A stretch of DNA of 6,526 bases from the NCBI GenBank assembly GCA_030433225.1, contig JAUIMD010000116.1, forward strand, positions 1 to 6,526, written 5' to 3'. The position numbers and the translations under genes were made by a program. Shown one piece after another: positions 1 through 5,983 of this stretch; the first letter of the stretch is position 1; every line of letters starts with the position of its first letter. A model generated the notes under the pieces. It did not search any database, had not been told where the DNA came from, and worked only from the letters and a program-made list of their open reading frames with translations. This DNA is from Bacteroidia bacterium. Its GTDB lineage: Bacteria; Bacteroidota; Bacteroidia; Bacteroidales; UBA5342.

Positions 1-602
1 TGGAGGTTGGCGTCAATTTTATCGATTACGGTACGCAGGTCTTTGGCGTTTTCTGCAAAGTTGTTGTGGTCCACGTCAATTACCAGAATTTTACCATGGG
101 TATACCCTGCTATAAACGCTTCGTAACGTTCATTTAAGGCTTTCAGGTAATCCAACCGAATTGATTTTTCAAACTCACGTCCCCGCTTTTGAATTTGCTC
201 AACGAGTTTTGGCACACTGGCCCTGAGGTAAATTAATAAATCCGGGGGATCCACCAGTTTCACCATCATATCAAACAGTTCGGTGTAATTGTTAAAGTCG
301 CGGCGTGTCATCAATCCCATTTCAAACAGGTTGGGTGCAAAAATATAGGCATCCTCAAAAATGGTACGGTCCTGAATTACATCCTCACCAGATTCCCGTA
401 TTTTTAAAATCTGACTCAACCGCGATTTCAGAAAATAGATTTGAAGGTTAAACGACCACCGTTTCATATCTTCATAAAAGTCGTCCAGATAAGGGTTATC
501 GTCCACATCTTCGTAATTTGGTAACCAGCCATAATGTCGCGATAATTGCCGGGTTAGGGTTGTTTTGCCGGCTCCAATATTGCCGGCCACAGCTATATGC
601 AT
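1..602 (-). CDS. Deoxynucleoside kinase, partial (C-terminal end beyond window)
   Basis: This is a cytosolic salvage enzyme that transfers the gamma-phosphate of ATP to the 5'-OH of a deoxynucleoside. I translated 200 residues; the frame is open to base 1, and family members are usually a little over 200 residues, so only a few are missing. The ATG at 602 directly precedes HIAVAGNIGAGKTT, and this P-loop (GNIGAGKT, residues 7-14) normally sits at the very N-terminus, so the start is secure. E31 in NYEDVDDNPY fits the catalytic acid/base position. QDRTIFED (77-84) matches the DRS/DRT motif, and KRGREFEKSI (139-148) fits the arginine-rich lid. The gene lies 132 bases downstream of the GH3 gene in the same direction, with no clear terminator between them. 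Deoxyadenosine versus deoxyguanosine or deoxycytidine preference cannot be read from the sequence, so no symbol is given. Confidence 0.93.
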   Translation of the reverse strand, partial: MHIAVAGNIGAGKTTLTRQLSRHYGWLPNYEDVDDNPYLDDFYEDMKRWSFNLQIYFLKSRLSQILKIRESGEDVIQDRTIFEDAYIFAPNLFEMGLMTRRDFNNYTELFDMMVKLVDPPDLLIYLRASVPKLVEQIQKRGREFEKSIRLDYLKALNERYEAFIAGYTHGKILVIDVDHNNFAENAKDLRTVIDKIDANL

Positions 603-629
603 AGTTTATGTTTTATCCTGTAAAGCATC

Positions 630-637
630 CAAAAATA
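630..637 (-). promoter_or_regulatory. Candidate -7 box of the deoxynucleoside kinase gene
   Basis: On the minus strand this reads TATTTTTG, an exact match to the Bacteroidetes -7 consensus TAnnTTTG, 27 bases before the ATG. I found no TTG/TTTG -33 element at 19-21 bases upstream. The same 8-mer also occurs inside this gene at 338-345, so chance is a real alternative. Confidence 0.3.
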
Positions 638-734
638 CAAATTTAAACACAGAATGCCGTTTATTTACCGCAGCTGTTCGTTCCTAAATAGTGGTAACTT
701 GTGGCCTTTAGTATGTAGCCCTGGTGGGTAGCTC

Positions 735-2249
735 TTATTTTTGGTTTAGTTCCAGCAAGGGCTCAATGTACTCGCGTGAATTGGAAAGCCGGGGCACTTT
801 ATTTTGTCCTCCCAGTTTGCCCCGTAGTTTGAGCCAATCCATAAATAAACTTTTTCGGGCTACAATCAGCTCCAGGCGGTTTAGGGTTAAGTTTTTATGT
901 CGTTTGGCTTCGTAGTCGGAGTTTAACTGCTGTAATTCCTTATCCAGAATTTCTGCAAAATCCTCCGGGTCTTCGGGGAGTTGTTCAAATTCCACCAGCC
1001 ACTGGTGCCGGCCTTTTGAGTTATCGCCCATGTATACCGGCGCTGCGGTATATTCTGAAACCAGGGCATTGGTTTTGGCACAAGTTGCTTTCAGGGCTTT
1101 TTCGGCATTATCGATCATTAACTCTTCGCCAAAAACATTAATGTAATGTTTGGTGCGCCCTGAAATAATGATTTTATGCGGGTAGGTAGATATGAATTTA
1201 ACTGTATCGCCAATTAAATAGCGCCATAAGCCCGAGTTGGTGGAAATGGCCAGTGCATAATTTACACCCGTTTCGACCTCTCCAATGGTTAACGCTTTGG
1301 GGTGTTCTTTTTCCAGCTCATCCATCGGAATAAATTCGTAAAAAATACCGTAGTCCATCATTAAAAGCATACCGGGTTCCTTCAACACATTCTGAATGGC
1401 AAAAAAGCCTTCCGAAGCGTTATAAGTCTCCATGTAATTCATGCTTTCTTTGGGTATTATTTTTTCGTATTGCTCTTTGTAGGGTCCAAAACTTACACCT
1501 CCATGCACAAACAACTCCAGGTTTGGCCAAATTTCCAGCAAGTTGTTTTTCCCGGTTTCTTTCAAAATATGTTTCAGCAGTACCAGGTTCCAGGATGGAA
1601 CCCCAACAATGCTGGTAACATTTTCATGCACCGAAGTTTCTGTAATGCGGTTTATTTTGTCTTCAAACTCGCTGATAAGGGCAATAGAGGCTTCAGGGGT
1701 ACGCTTAAAATCCGCTAAAAAAGGGACATTTTGAATATAAATTGCCGACAAATCTCCCACCTGCGATTTGCCATTAAGCTTGCTAACTTCGCTGCTTCCT
1801 CCCAGGGTAAGGGTTTTGCCGGAGTAAATCTGTGACTCGGGTACATTGGTAGTATAAATCGTAAACACATCCTTAGCGGCCCTCAAATGGCAATCTTCAA
1901 TGGCTTCGGTACTTACCGGTATAAATTTACTTTTATCGCTGGTTGTACCTGATGATTTGGCGAACCACCGTACTTCGCCCCGCCACAAAACATCCGGTTC
2001 CCCTTTAATCATTCGTTCAATGTAAACTTTAAGGTCATCGTAGGTGGATACCGGTACACGCTGTTGAAACTCCTGAATAGTTCGGATGGAATGAAACCGA
2101 AATCGCCTACCCCATACGGTATCTTCGGCTCGCTTAATTAATTTAAAAAGTTCCGATTCCTGCACCGTTTCGGGGTTTATCTGCATTTCTTCGAGCTGAC
2201 TTAACCGCTTAATATTGAACCATGAAATTATTGAATTAAAAAAAGCCAT
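735..2249 (-). CDS. GH3 family protein (acyl-acid-amido synthetase-like, ANL superfamily)
   Basis: This is a 504-residue protein of the GH3 family, named after plant auxin-responsive enzymes that adenylate a carboxylic acid and join it to an amino acid. The whole fold appears present. FAKSSGTTSDKSKFIPVS (96-113) is the phosphate-binding loop (motif I). TYNASEGFF (275-283) corresponds to the adenine/ribose motif II. WRYLIGDTVKF (342-352) is the Y-x-x-GD motif III. GRTKHYINVFGEEL (364-377) is the hinge into the small C-terminal domain, and GKLGGQNKVPRL (477-488) is the conserved C-terminal stretch typical of bacterial members. No signal peptide or membrane segment is visible, so it should be cytosolic. 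The length is normal (plant enzymes run to about 600). The acyl and amine substrates of bacterial GH3 proteins are largely unknown, and nothing next to it names them. It is divergent from the lipoprotein gene and has its own candidate promoter. Confidence 0.9.
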   Translation of the reverse strand: MAFFNSIISWFNIKRLSQLEEMQINPETVQESELFKLIKRAEDTVWGRRFRFHSIRTIQEFQQRVPVSTYDDLKVYIERMIKGEPDVLWRGEVRWFAKSSGTTSDKSKFIPVSTEAIEDCHLRAAKDVFTIYTTNVPESQIYSGKTLTLGGSSEVSKLNGKSQVGDLSAIYIQNVPFLADFKRTPEASIALISEFEDKINRITETSVHENVTSIVGVPSWNLVLLKHILKETGKNNLLEIWPNLELFVHGGVSFGPYKEQYEKIIPKESMNYMETYNASEGFFAIQNVLKEPGMLLMMDYGIFYEFIPMDELEKEHPKALTIGEVETGVNYALAISTNSGLWRYLIGDTVKFISTYPHKIIISGRTKHYINVFGEELMIDNAEKALKATCAKTNALVSEYTAAPVYMGDNSKGRHQWLVEFEQLPEDPEDFAEILDKELQQLNSDYEAKRHKNLTLNRLELIVARKSLFMDWLKLRGKLGGQNKVPRLSNSREYIEPLLELNQK

Positions 2250-2271
2250 TGCCTAAGGTATTTGTTCGAAG

Positions 2272-2302
2272 TAAAGATATTCAATCAACCGGGTTATTTC
2301 AA
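2272..2302 (-). promoter_or_regulatory. Candidate promoter of the GH3 gene
   Basis: On the minus strand there is TTG (2300-2302), 20 bases, then TATCTTTA (2272-2279). This matches the Bacteroidetes pattern TTG-N19-21-TAnnTTTG except that the last G is A. The -7 box lies 22 bases before the ATG, giving a short leader. It is the only candidate in this window with both elements at correct spacing. The -33 element falls inside the inverted repeat at 2296-2316. Confidence 0.42.
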
Positions 2303-2316
2303 TAAAATGTTGAAAT
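2296..2316. repeat. 7-bp inverted repeat over the GH3 -33 element (possible operator)
   Basis: ATTTCAA and TTGAAAT form perfect arms around a 7-base spacer (TAAAATG). The left arm contains the TTG of the candidate GH3 promoter on the opposite strand, a position where a bound regulator would block initiation. The arms are AT-rich and short, so they could be coincidental. Confidence 0.35.
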
Positions 2317-2425
2317 GATAAAAAATAATGAAGGAATTCAGGTTTAATGTGAAGTTTTAATTAAATATTAAAGCGCGAGGAGGTGTACGCGAAATTATGC
2401 TCTAAATTGCACACTGACATTTGGA

Positions 2426-2459
2426 TTACCAATTAACCTTTTTGGTTTTAATTTGGTAA
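2426..2459 (+). repeat. Imperfect inverted repeat upstream of the lipoprotein gene
   Basis: The left arm TTACCAATTAACC (2426-2438) and right arm GGTTTTAATTTGGTAA (2444-2459) pair over 13 positions, with one single-base and one two-base bulge on the right side, around a TTTTT loop. It ends 25 bases before the ATG at 2485. It could be an operator or a leader hairpin. A TTG/TTTG with TAnnTTTG pair for this gene was not clear; the nearest is TTAATTTG at 2448-2455, inside the right arm, with a poorly spaced TTTG at 2420-2423. Confidence 0.4.
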
Positions 2460-2484
2460 GATAACAGACCTAATACTAAATAAA

Positions 2485-2703
2485 ATGTTTGCCCGTAAGC
2501 CCAAAAGTGTAATTAAGTGGATGTATGTTTGCCTTTTAACCGGCGGATTGGCGCTACTTACTTCGTGTGCCACCACAAAAGATGGGGACTATTACGTTCG
2601 AAACCATCACAATGAGAACATGACTAAAATTACCGTTCAAAACGGAGAAGTGGTGGAGCGAGAAATTACGTTTGAACAATACATTGCAGAAACTAAGAAA
2701 TAA
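2485..2703 (+). CDS. Small lipoprotein, function unknown
   Basis: This is a 72-residue precursor and the only plus-strand gene here. A lysine/arginine-rich start (RKPKSVIK), a hydrophobic core (residues 13-26) and the lipobox LTSC (25-28) indicate export and cleavage by signal peptidase II before C28, leaving about 45 residues anchored by lipidated Cys. The mature part is polar. YYVRNHHNENMTKITVQNGEVVEREITFEQYIAE looks like a small beta-strand-rich module followed by a short helix; I recognise no domain. The ATG at 2485 is chosen over the internal ATG at 2521 because only it supplies the positively charged n-region. There is no Shine-Dalgarno sequence; the leader is A-rich, as usual in Bacteroidetes. 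It ends in TAATAA, 22 bases before the shared terminator. Mature residues begin ATTKDG, so position +2 is Ala. Outer versus inner membrane placement is not certain. Confidence 0.82.
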   Translation: MFARKPKSVIKWMYVCLLTGGLALLTSCATTKDGDYYVRNHHNENMTKITVQNGEVVEREITFEQYIAETKK

Positions 2704-2725
2704 TAACGACCTTATCAATAAGGCG

Positions 2726-2771
2726 AATACAAAAAGCCCCCGGAAAAAATTTTCCGGGGGCTTTTTGTATT
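2726..2771. terminator. Bidirectional intrinsic terminator between lipoprotein gene and aroC
   Basis: Two 22-base arms (2726-2747 and 2750-2771) are perfect reverse complements around an AA centre, with a GCCCCCGG/CCGGGGGC core. A-runs on the left and T-runs on the right give a U tract after the stem in both directions. It lies 22 bases past the lipoprotein stop and 14 bases past the aroC stop, as expected for convergent genes. Confidence 0.93.
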
Positions 2772-2785
2772 TCTTATAACAGGAA

Positions 2786-3862
2786 TTACCCATATATTTT
2801 GTTGGTCAGTAACATATCTAACAAGGTAATGGCCATCATACTTTCAACAATAGGCACTGCACGGGGTAAAACACAAGGGTCATGGCGCCCTTTCACTTTC
2901 AATTCCGTTTCGTTGCCTTCGCTGTTCACGGTAACCTGTTTTTGCAGAATGGTAGCCACCGGTTTAAAGGCCACATTCAGGTAAATGTCCTGCCCATTAC
3001 TTATGCCACCTTGTATACCACCCGAATGGTTTTTTTCCGTTATTATTTTGCCACCCTCCGATACAAATTTATCATTGTGTTCAGATCCCTGCAGGCGTGT
3101 ACCTTCAAAACCGCTTCCATATTCAAAACCTTTTACGGCATTAATACTCAGCATTGCTTTTCCCAGTTGGGCATGCAGTTTATCAAAGGCCGGCTCCCCA
3201 AGGCCAACAGGTACTCCCTGCGCCACGCAGGTAATTACCCCACCAATGGTATCACCGGCTTTTCGGATGCCATCCACCAATTCAATCATTTCCCGTGCCA
3301 CATCCATGTCCGGGCAGCGAATAATGTTTTCTTCAATGCGACTGAGGTCCAGCTCCTTATATGATTTCTGCACCTCAATATTTCCTACCCGGGAAGTATA
3401 GGCCTTGATGGATACCCCATGGCTTTCAAGTGCTTTTTTTGCGATAGCACCGGCTACTACACGGGCAATGGTTTCACGGGCTGAAGAACGTCCCCCTCCC
3501 CTGTGGTCCCGTATTCCATACTTTTGATCGTAGGTAAAGTCGGCATGCGAGGGACGGAATACCTTCTTCATATTGTCGTAATCGTTCGACCGGTGATCTT
3601 TGTTTCGGATGATGAAACCGATTGGTGTACCTGTGGCCACCCCGTCTAACACTCCGGAAAGTATTTCTACCTGGTCTCCTTCCTGGCGTTGTGTGGTAAT
3701 TTTGGATTGCCCCGGTCGTCTTCTGTCCAACTCAACTTGTATGTATGTTTCATCTACCGGGGTTCCGGGTGGACATCCATCAATTACACCTCCTACGGCT
3801 TTGCCATGCGATTCTCCAAAAGAAGTTAACTGGTATATTTTTCCGAACGTATTTCCTGCCAT
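2786..3862 (-). CDS. aroC: Chorismate synthase
   Basis: The enzyme catalyses the last step of the shikimate pathway: anti-1,4-elimination of phosphate from 5-enolpyruvylshikimate-3-phosphate to chorismate, with reduced FMN as cofactor, in the cytosol. The 358-residue product is normal length. All signatures are visible: TSFGESHGKAVGGVIDGCPPG (13-33, His19), RPSHADFTY (103-111), RDHRGGGRSSARETIARV (118-135), GGIQGGISNG (281-290) and GRHDPCVLPRAVPIVE (325-340, with the conserved Asp328). The start is taken at the ATG at 3862, because MAGNTFGKIYQLTSFGESHG matches the usual N-terminus. The in-frame ATG at 3904 would add 14 unrelated residues and lies inside a hairpin. No other aro gene is adjacent. 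A strong terminator of the preceding gene and a second hairpin sit between slyD and this start, so aroC probably has its own promoter or is controlled by readthrough; no clean TAnnTTTG box was found. Confidence 0.97.
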   Translation of the reverse strand: MAGNTFGKIYQLTSFGESHGKAVGGVIDGCPPGTPVDETYIQVELDRRRPGQSKITTQRQEGDQVEILSGVLDGVATGTPIGFIIRNKDHRSNDYDNMKKVFRPSHADFTYDQKYGIRDHRGGGRSSARETIARVVAGAIAKKALESHGVSIKAYTSRVGNIEVQKSYKELDLSRIEENIIRCPDMDVAREMIELVDGIRKAGDTIGGVITCVAQGVPVGLGEPAFDKLHAQLGKAMLSINAVKGFEYGSGFEGTRLQGSEHNDKFVSEGGKIITEKNHSGGIQGGISNGQDIYLNVAFKPVATILQKQVTVNSEGNETELKVKGRHDPCVLPRAVPIVESMMAITLLDMLLTNKIYG

Positions 3863-3879
3863 TAATTTAAGAATTGAAT

Positions 3880-3904
3880 AAAAAGATGTGCGAATATCGC
3901 ACAT
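3880..3904 (-). promoter_or_regulatory. Compact hairpin plus U run in the aroC leader (attenuator, second terminator or operator)
   Basis: ATGTGCGA (3886-3893) and TCGCACAT (3897-3904) are perfect 8-base arms with a 3-base loop. In the minus direction the stem is followed by C and then TTTTT (3884-3880), the layout of an intrinsic terminator. It starts 6 bases after the U tract of the slyD terminator and ends 17 bases before the aroC ATG. It could be a tandem terminator, a leader attenuator, or a DNA operator. The structure is clear; its role is inferred. Confidence 0.5.
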
Positions 3905-3910
3905 ATGCGT

Positions 3911-3953
3911 AAAAAACCCCGACGATTCAAATTATTTTTTTGAATCACCGGGG
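3911..3953 (-). terminator. Intrinsic terminator of slyD-like gene
   Basis: In minus-strand RNA, arms 3953-3939 and 3931-3917 pair over 15 positions (two G-U pairs next to a CCCCG/CGGGG base) with a 7-base A/U loop, followed by a run of six U (3916-3911). It begins 23 bases after the slyD stop. The two wobble pairs would be A/C mismatches on the other strand, which supports minus-strand function. Confidence 0.9.
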
Positions 3954-3976
3954 CTAATGTATTTTTTAGTACGTGA

Positions 3977-4588
3977 TTAGTGACATCCGCAGCCACTTCC
4001 ACAACTACCCCCTGCTGATGCACCCACCGTTTCTTCCGGTCCGCATCCACAGCTGTTATTGGCTTCGCTTCCGCAACCACATCCACTGCCACATCCACCG
4101 GAGTTTACTCCTGCAGCCTGTGCCAATTCTTCATCTGTTGCCTGACGAACTTCCAGAACAGCCCCTTTAAAGTACAGGTCTTCACCTGCCATAGGGTGGT
4201 TAAAGTCCATGGTCACCTCGTCGTCAGCCACATTTTTAACGATTCCCTGTAAACGGTTACCGCTGGTATCCATCATTGGTACCATGTTGCCTACTACTAA
4301 AAGTGACTCATCAACTGTGCCGTCAACTTTAAAAATATCTTTGGGAAGGTCCACAATCCGATCTTCAAAAACAGGACCATAAGCGTCGTCTGATTTGATG
4401 CAGAATTCATAGCTTTCGCCTGATTTCAAGCCAAGAATGTGCTCTTCGAATTTTGGTAACATTAAACCTGCACCGTAAACAAAACTAAGAGGAGATTCCT
4501 CCGTTGCTCTCTCTTTTACTTCCCCACTAAAACTGCCCGAAGTTAACTCATAAGAAAGGGCTACAAATTTGTTTCTATCAATTGCCAT
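3977..4588 (-). CDS. slyD: FKBP-type peptidyl-prolyl cis-trans isomerase, SlyD-like, with Cys-rich tail
   Basis: This is a 203-residue cytosolic prolyl isomerase/chaperone of the SlyD type. The discontinuous FKBP domain is seen as KFVALSYEL (7-15), FVYGAGLMLPKFEEHILGLKSGE (36-58) and FNHPMAGEDLYFKGAVLEVR (129-148), the last containing the hallmark NHP-AG motif. The insert-in-flap chaperone domain fills roughly 70-128. The tail from 161 is Gly/Ser-rich with eight cysteines (C166, C170, C172, C180, C182, C196, C200, C202) and a terminal His203. CGSGCGC occurs twice (166-172 and 196-202), looking like an internal duplication. E. coli SlyD has a Cys/His-rich tail that binds nickel and other metals, so metal binding or delivery is a fair inference here. 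No hydrogenase or urease gene is nearby. The ATG at 4588 is the natural family start. It has its own candidate promoter and terminator, so it is probably monocistronic. Confidence 0.93.
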   Translation of the reverse strand: MAIDRNKFVALSYELTSGSFSGEVKERATEESPLSFVYGAGLMLPKFEEHILGLKSGESYEFCIKSDDAYGPVFEDRIVDLPKDIFKVDGTVDESLLVVGNMVPMMDTSGNRLQGIVKNVADDEVTMDFNHPMAGEDLYFKGAVLEVRQATDEELAQAAGVNSGGCGSGCGCGSEANNSCGCGPEETVGASAGGSCGSGCGCH

Positions 4589-4609
4589 AATAAGTGAATT
4601 TTCAGATTA

Positions 4610-4617
4610 CAAAAATA
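4610..4617 (-). promoter_or_regulatory. Candidate -7 box of slyD-like gene
   Basis: On the minus strand this is TATTTTTG, an exact TAnnTTTG match, 21 bases before the ATG at 4588. The upstream 19-21-base position holds no TTG or TTTG, so the -33 element is weak or absent. Confidence 0.4.
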
Positions 4618-4696
4618 ACACAATAACCCACACATTGTTTGTATTTAGACCAAGGTTGCTGTTATTTTTAATTCTTTTAAGATTTATATTCGTACC

Positions 4697-4730
4697 GAAT
4701 GGCCCCAGGTTTTCAACCTGTAAACCATTC
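4697..4730 (-). other. Bulged hairpin just downstream of malY, without U tract
   Basis: In minus-strand RNA, GAAUGG pairs with CCAUUC and CAGGUU with AACCUG around a GAA loop; UUU against GGG between them can form three U-G pairs, leaving one bulged A. It begins 12 bases after the malY stop. No U run follows on this strand (GGTACGAAT), so it is not a standard intrinsic terminator. A T-rich tail (TTTTATTG) does follow on the plus strand. A 5-bp repeat ATTCG/CGAAT (4688-4700) overlaps its base and could compete for pairing. Possible roles are 3'-end protection or terminating plus-strand readthrough. Confidence 0.45.
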
Positions 4731-4742
4731 TTTTATTGTTCA

Positions 4743-5927
4743 TTATACCGTTTTTCTCACTAAAGAAGCATGGGCGAGTTGAAGTCGTTTCATGGCTTCT
4801 TCCAACACACTGCGCGGAGTTCCAACATTTATTCGCATAAAACCTTCGCCTCCAGGCCCAAAAGATGGTCCCATATTTAATCCTAACTTCGCCTGCTCTA
4901 CAAAAAAGTCTTTCAACTCTTTATCACTCATTTCTAAACCTTTACAATCCAACCAAATTAAAAACGAAGCTTGTGGTCGCATGGGTTTAATTTCCGGAGT
5001 GTTTTGCGTAATGAAATCCACTACGTATTGAATGTTTCCCTGCAAATATTCCAGCATCTGATCTAACCAGTCGGCTCCATGGGTATAGGCAGCTTTTAAT
5101 GCTTCAAACCCTAATACATGGCCACTTGCTGCTTGTAAATGATCTACCAGCCGGTTAAATTTTTGACGAATTTTTACATTCGGTATAAGGGCCACTGACA
5201 TGCTCATGCCTGCTATATTAAACGTTTTGGATGGAGCCATTAATGTGACACTGTGGTTTTTAGCCGCCTCACTAACCGTTGCATAGGGGATGTGTTTTCC
5301 TTCAAGTACCAAATCAGCATGAATCTCATCAGAAACCACAATCATACCATAAGTTTCGGCTATTTCGGCAACTCGTTTCAATGTTTCTGCCGACCAAACC
5401 ATTCCTCCCGGGTTGTGAGGAGAGCAAAGCAACAACATTTTTGCACCATCCTTTGCCAGTTGCTCCAATTCCTCCAAATTCATTTCATACGTACCGTTTG
5501 TCTCTACCAACTCGTTAAATAATAACTCCCGGTCGTTTTGTTTCACAGTATATATAAAGGGAGGATAAATTGGGGGTTGTACTACAATTTTATCTCCAGG
5601 CCGGGTAAGGCTCAACATCGAAAATACCAGGCCGGGAACTACGCCGGGCAAATGTCTTATCCATTCTTTTTCAACCGCCCATTGGTGCCGGTTTTGCATC
5701 CAACTTAAAATAGAGGCATAAAATGCTTCATCTGTCAGGGTATATCCTAGTACCGGGTGATCCAGTCTTTTCTTCATCGCATCAATAACAAAATCGGGAG
5801 AGGCAAAATCCATATCGGCGACCCAAAGCGGAAGTAAATCATCGGTACCGAAATATAATTTGCACCTTCCATACTTGTAAGATGAGGTGTCTTTTCTGTC
5901 GAAAACCTGATCGAAATTGTATTTCAT
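4743..5927 (-). CDS. MalY/PatB family PLP-dependent C-S lyase / aminotransferase
   Basis: This is a fold-type I PLP enzyme of 394 residues, the usual length for the MalY/PatB group, which cleaves cystathionine or cysteine conjugates to ammonia, pyruvate and a thiol; some members transaminate. It should be cytosolic. Motifs are PLWVADMDF (33-41), the substrate/cofactor loop QPPIYPPF (117-124), CSPHNPGG (168-175), SDEIH (199-203, Asp200 contacting the pyridine nitrogen), APSKTFNIAG (231-240, with Lys234 as the Schiff-base lysine), and FMRINVG (363-369, Arg365 binding the substrate carboxylate). The ATG at 5927 is chosen because MKYNFDQVFDR matches the family N-terminus. An in-frame TTG at 5954 would add nine residues and lies nearer the candidate promoter, so it stays possible. 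Neighbours give no hint of the substrate. In vivo function (methionine synthesis, cysteine degradation or other) is open, so no symbol is given. Confidence 0.92.
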   Translation of the reverse strand: MKYNFDQVFDRKDTSSYKYGRCKLYFGTDDLLPLWVADMDFASPDFVIDAMKKRLDHPVLGYTLTDEAFYASILSWMQNRHQWAVEKEWIRHLPGVVPGLVFSMLSLTRPGDKIVVQPPIYPPFIYTVKQNDRELLFNELVETNGTYEMNLEELEQLAKDGAKMLLLCSPHNPGGMVWSAETLKRVAEIAETYGMIVVSDEIHADLVLEGKHIPYATVSEAAKNHSVTLMAPSKTFNIAGMSMSVALIPNVKIRQKFNRLVDHLQAASGHVLGFEALKAAYTHGADWLDQMLEYLQGNIQYVVDFITQNTPEIKPMRPQASFLIWLDCKGLEMSDKELKDFFVEQAKLGLNMGPSFGPGGEGFMRINVGTPRSVLEEAMKRLQLAHASLVRKTV

Positions 5928-5983
5928 TTGTTGGAAAAAACTTTGATTTGACAATAATTTAGATTTGCTCTAAACAGTTGCCG

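Noticed and set aside
338..345. TATTTTTG on the minus strand inside the kinase gene as an internal promoter
   Set aside because: It encodes the YIFAP segment of the kinase and no gene starts just downstream.
736..743. TATTTTTG on the plus strand as a promoter for a plus-strand gene
   Set aside because: It lies at the 3' end of the GH3 gene and only an antisense 63-codon frame follows; likely a chance match.
2554..2793. Minus-strand frame of 79 codons opposite the lipoprotein gene
   Set aside because: It is antisense to a convincing lipoprotein and reads through the bidirectional terminator; no signal of a real protein.
2882..3401. Long plus-strand open frames (160 and 138 codons) inside aroC
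   Set aside because: They are antisense to a gene with every chorismate synthase motif, and their products show no recognisable domain or gene-like composition.
3863..3904. Upstream in-frame ATG at 3904 for chorismate synthase (14 extra residues, MCDIRTSFYSILKL)
   Set aside because: The family N-terminus begins MAGNTFGKIYQLTSFGESHG at 3862; the extension has no family counterpart and is encoded partly by a hairpin.
3862..4098. Minus-strand frame of 78 codons overlapping the slyD tail and terminator
   Set aside because: It is an alternate frame of the Gly/Cys-rich tail and runs through the slyD terminator; low-complexity coding sequence easily leaves a second frame open.
4569..4763. Plus-strand 64-codon frame across the slyD-malY spacer
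   Set aside because: It is AT-rich spacer sequence with a hairpin in it, translating to a hydrophobic low-complexity string with no support for a gene.
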